This document shows, piece after piece, positions 5,841 to 7,073 of a DNA stretch of 7,073 nucleotides. The stretch spans positions 1 through 7,073 of the forward strand of contig JAQTOL010000165.1 in assembly GCA_028748945.1 (NCBI GenBank), written 5' to 3'. Origin of the DNA: Paludibacter sp. (lineage in GTDB: Bacteria; Bacteroidota; Bacteroidia; Bacteroidales; Paludibacteraceae). Under the pieces are notes generated by a model, which saw nothing but the letters and a program-made list of their open reading frames with translations, ran no database searches and was not told where the DNA came from. The first letter of the stretch is position 1. Every line of letters begins with the position of its first letter. Position numbers and translations under genes: made by a program.

Positions 5841-7073
5841 TCAGTTTTTTACATTTCCCGTTCTTTTTAAAGTTCCCCATAATGCCATTTCACCTTTAAT
5901 TGCTTTTAAATAAGCTTTTAGCAAAACAAAGAAAAGTAATTGTCGATAAGCGAACCGTTGAACGAACAGATACAATGCTTTCTTCAAATTAAATGTTTCA
6001 TGATCGTAATAATAGGCTAACGAGGCTATCAAACAGTCTAATAAGTAGTATGATAAATATAGAAAAGCATAAATATCCGCATTGTGCGTAAATAATCCGG
6101 CAATAAATAAAATATCGACGATCGGTGAAAATATTGGAATTATAAAGTTGAAAATCAATAAATTCGGTAATACAACCCAACCAAGATTCTTTTGCTTATA
6201 ACTAAAGAGCAAATCGCGGTGTTTCCAGAAACTTTGCATCATGCCAAATGACCAACGGAAACGTTGTTTTAAAAACATATTTACCGTTTCGGGTGCTTCG
6301 GTAAAAGCCATCGCTTCATTCGAAGACTTTATGGCATACCCTTTACGTAATATCCGTAACGTTAGGTCACAGTCTTCTGCCAGCGTGTCGGTGGTAAAAC
6401 CTTCAATTTCTTCAATTACTTTTTTCCTGAATGCACCAATTGCACCGGGCACAACCAGTATGGCATTCACATAGTCGTAAGCCCTGCGATCGAAATTCTG
6501 ACTTGTTATATATTCTATCGATTGCCAGTTAGTTAAGAAATTCACTTTATTCCCGACTTTTACATTTCCTGCTACAGCGCCAACCCGATCATTTTCGAAT
6601 AATGGAATCATTTTAGAAATAGCATCAGGTCTCAATATCGTGTCAGCATCGATGCAAACCAATATTTCACCGGTTGCCTGTTCAATTCCAAAATTCAAAG
6701 CGGCAGCTTTACCACCATTCGGGTGAGTCAAAACTTTTACTTTTGGATTGTTTTCGAAAGCCGTCAGTATTTTGGAATAAGTCTGGTCTTTGGAACCATC
6801 GTCTACAAAAATTATGTCGAAATCGGGATAATCCGATTGTAGTAAATGATTTACAGTACGTTCCGCATTTAATTCTTCGTTATAAGCCGGAACGATAATA
6901 CTCACTTTGGGTTGGTAAGTTGTCGGAATAGCTTTCAGTTTCTTTTCTTTCCTGTTTTGTAAAATAGCTAAAAAAGCTATTGTCAACAGGCGGAGGATAA
7001 TTAAAAGTATAGCAATGATAAAAAATCCATGCAAAAAATGTTGCCATAAAAAGGTGATACCGAAGAATATATA
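5841..7073 (-). CDS. Processive family 2 glycosyltransferase (PgaC/NodC/BcsA-like), N-terminus outside window
   Basis: The frame is open to the right edge: 410 residues are visible and the start is not. The first possible initiator, a TTG at 7032-7034, sits inside a hydrophobic run, and no ATG occurs in frame until well inside the catalytic domain. In visible numbering, hydrophobic segments (about 1-10 and 17-38) precede the GT2 domain: SIIVPAYNEE (58-67), VDDGSKD with D91/D92, CIDADT with D142/D144, PGAIGAFR (209-216), LAEDCDL with the catalytic-base D234, and QRFRW (270-274). The last motif marks processive, polymer-making enzymes. Two or three membrane helices follow (about 298-327, 335-355, 367-388), and the protein ends in LWGTLKRTGNVKN. 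It probably makes and exports a beta-linked polysaccharide such as poly-N-acetylglucosamine or chitin/hyaluronan-like chains; the sugar cannot be read from sequence. gldG follows 63 bp downstream. Confidence 0.93.
   Translation of the reverse strand, partial: YIFFGITFLWQHFLHGFFIIAILLIILRLLTIAFLAILQNRKEKKLKAIPTTYQPKVSIIVPAYNEELNAERTVNHLLQSDYPDFDIIFVDDGSKDQTYSKILTAFENNPKVKVLTHPNGGKAAALNFGIEQATGEILVCIDADTILRPDAISKMIPLFENDRVGAVAGNVKVGNKVNFLTNWQSIEYITSQNFDRRAYDYVNAILVVPGAIGAFRKKVIEEIEGFTTDTLAEDCDLTLRILRKGYAIKSSNEAMAFTEAPETVNMFLKQRFRWSFGMMQSFWKHRDLLFSYKQKNLGWVVLPNLLIFNFIIPIFSPIVDILFIAGLFTHNADIYAFLYLSYYLLDCLIASLAYYYDHETFNLKKALYLFVQRFAYRQLLFFVLLKAYLKAIKGEMALWGTLKRTGNVKN

Noticed and set aside
7028..7034. 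TTG as start codon of the glycosyltransferase
   Set aside because: It lies within a continuous hydrophobic open frame that extends to the window edge; no start-site signal precedes it, so the true start is outside the window.

Overview
The window reads as chromosomal DNA from a member of the Bacteroidota. The best marker is a full-length GldG protein, a component known from the gliding-motility and ABC-transporter gene sets of that phylum. Supporting signs are the typical 'DFVPGEKV...DDF...GDFP..WNT.GSGEVV' OmpA-family envelope protein, the absence of clear Shine-Dalgarno sequences, and AT-rich intergenic DNA. Every gene I can support lies on the minus strand, so transcription runs from high to low coordinates.

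From right to left the layout is as follows. (1) 7073-5841: the C-terminal 410 residues of a processive family 2 glycosyltransferase of the PgaC/NodC/BcsA type. Its frame is open to the window edge, so the real start lies outside. (2) 5777-4095: gldG, complete, 63 bp downstream. (3) 4003-3329: gpmA, a 2,3-bisphosphoglycerate-dependent phosphoglycerate mutase of a compact variant, followed by a long hairpin that probably ends the transcript. (4) 3224-2668: AT-rich DNA of about 560 bp with no credible gene but with overlapping inverted repeats. (5) 2667-1423: a secreted protein joining a jelly-roll-like domain to a C-terminal OmpA peptidoglycan-binding domain, followed by a good intrinsic terminator. 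(6) 1265-228: a secreted, methionine-rich, helical protein of unknown function. (7) 216-1: the first 72 residues of a second small secreted protein, 11 bp after (6) and therefore probably in the same operon.

The theme is the cell envelope: polysaccharide synthesis at the inner membrane, an ABC-associated membrane protein, and three exported proteins, with one glycolytic enzyme among them. I see no mobile element, CRISPR array, tRNA, rRNA or defence system. I do not see a convincing new biological system. The points most worth following up are the open N-terminus of the glycosyltransferase, gldG without gldF next to it on either side, the unknown secreted pair at the left end, and the three-armed inverted repeat upstream of the ompA-like gene.
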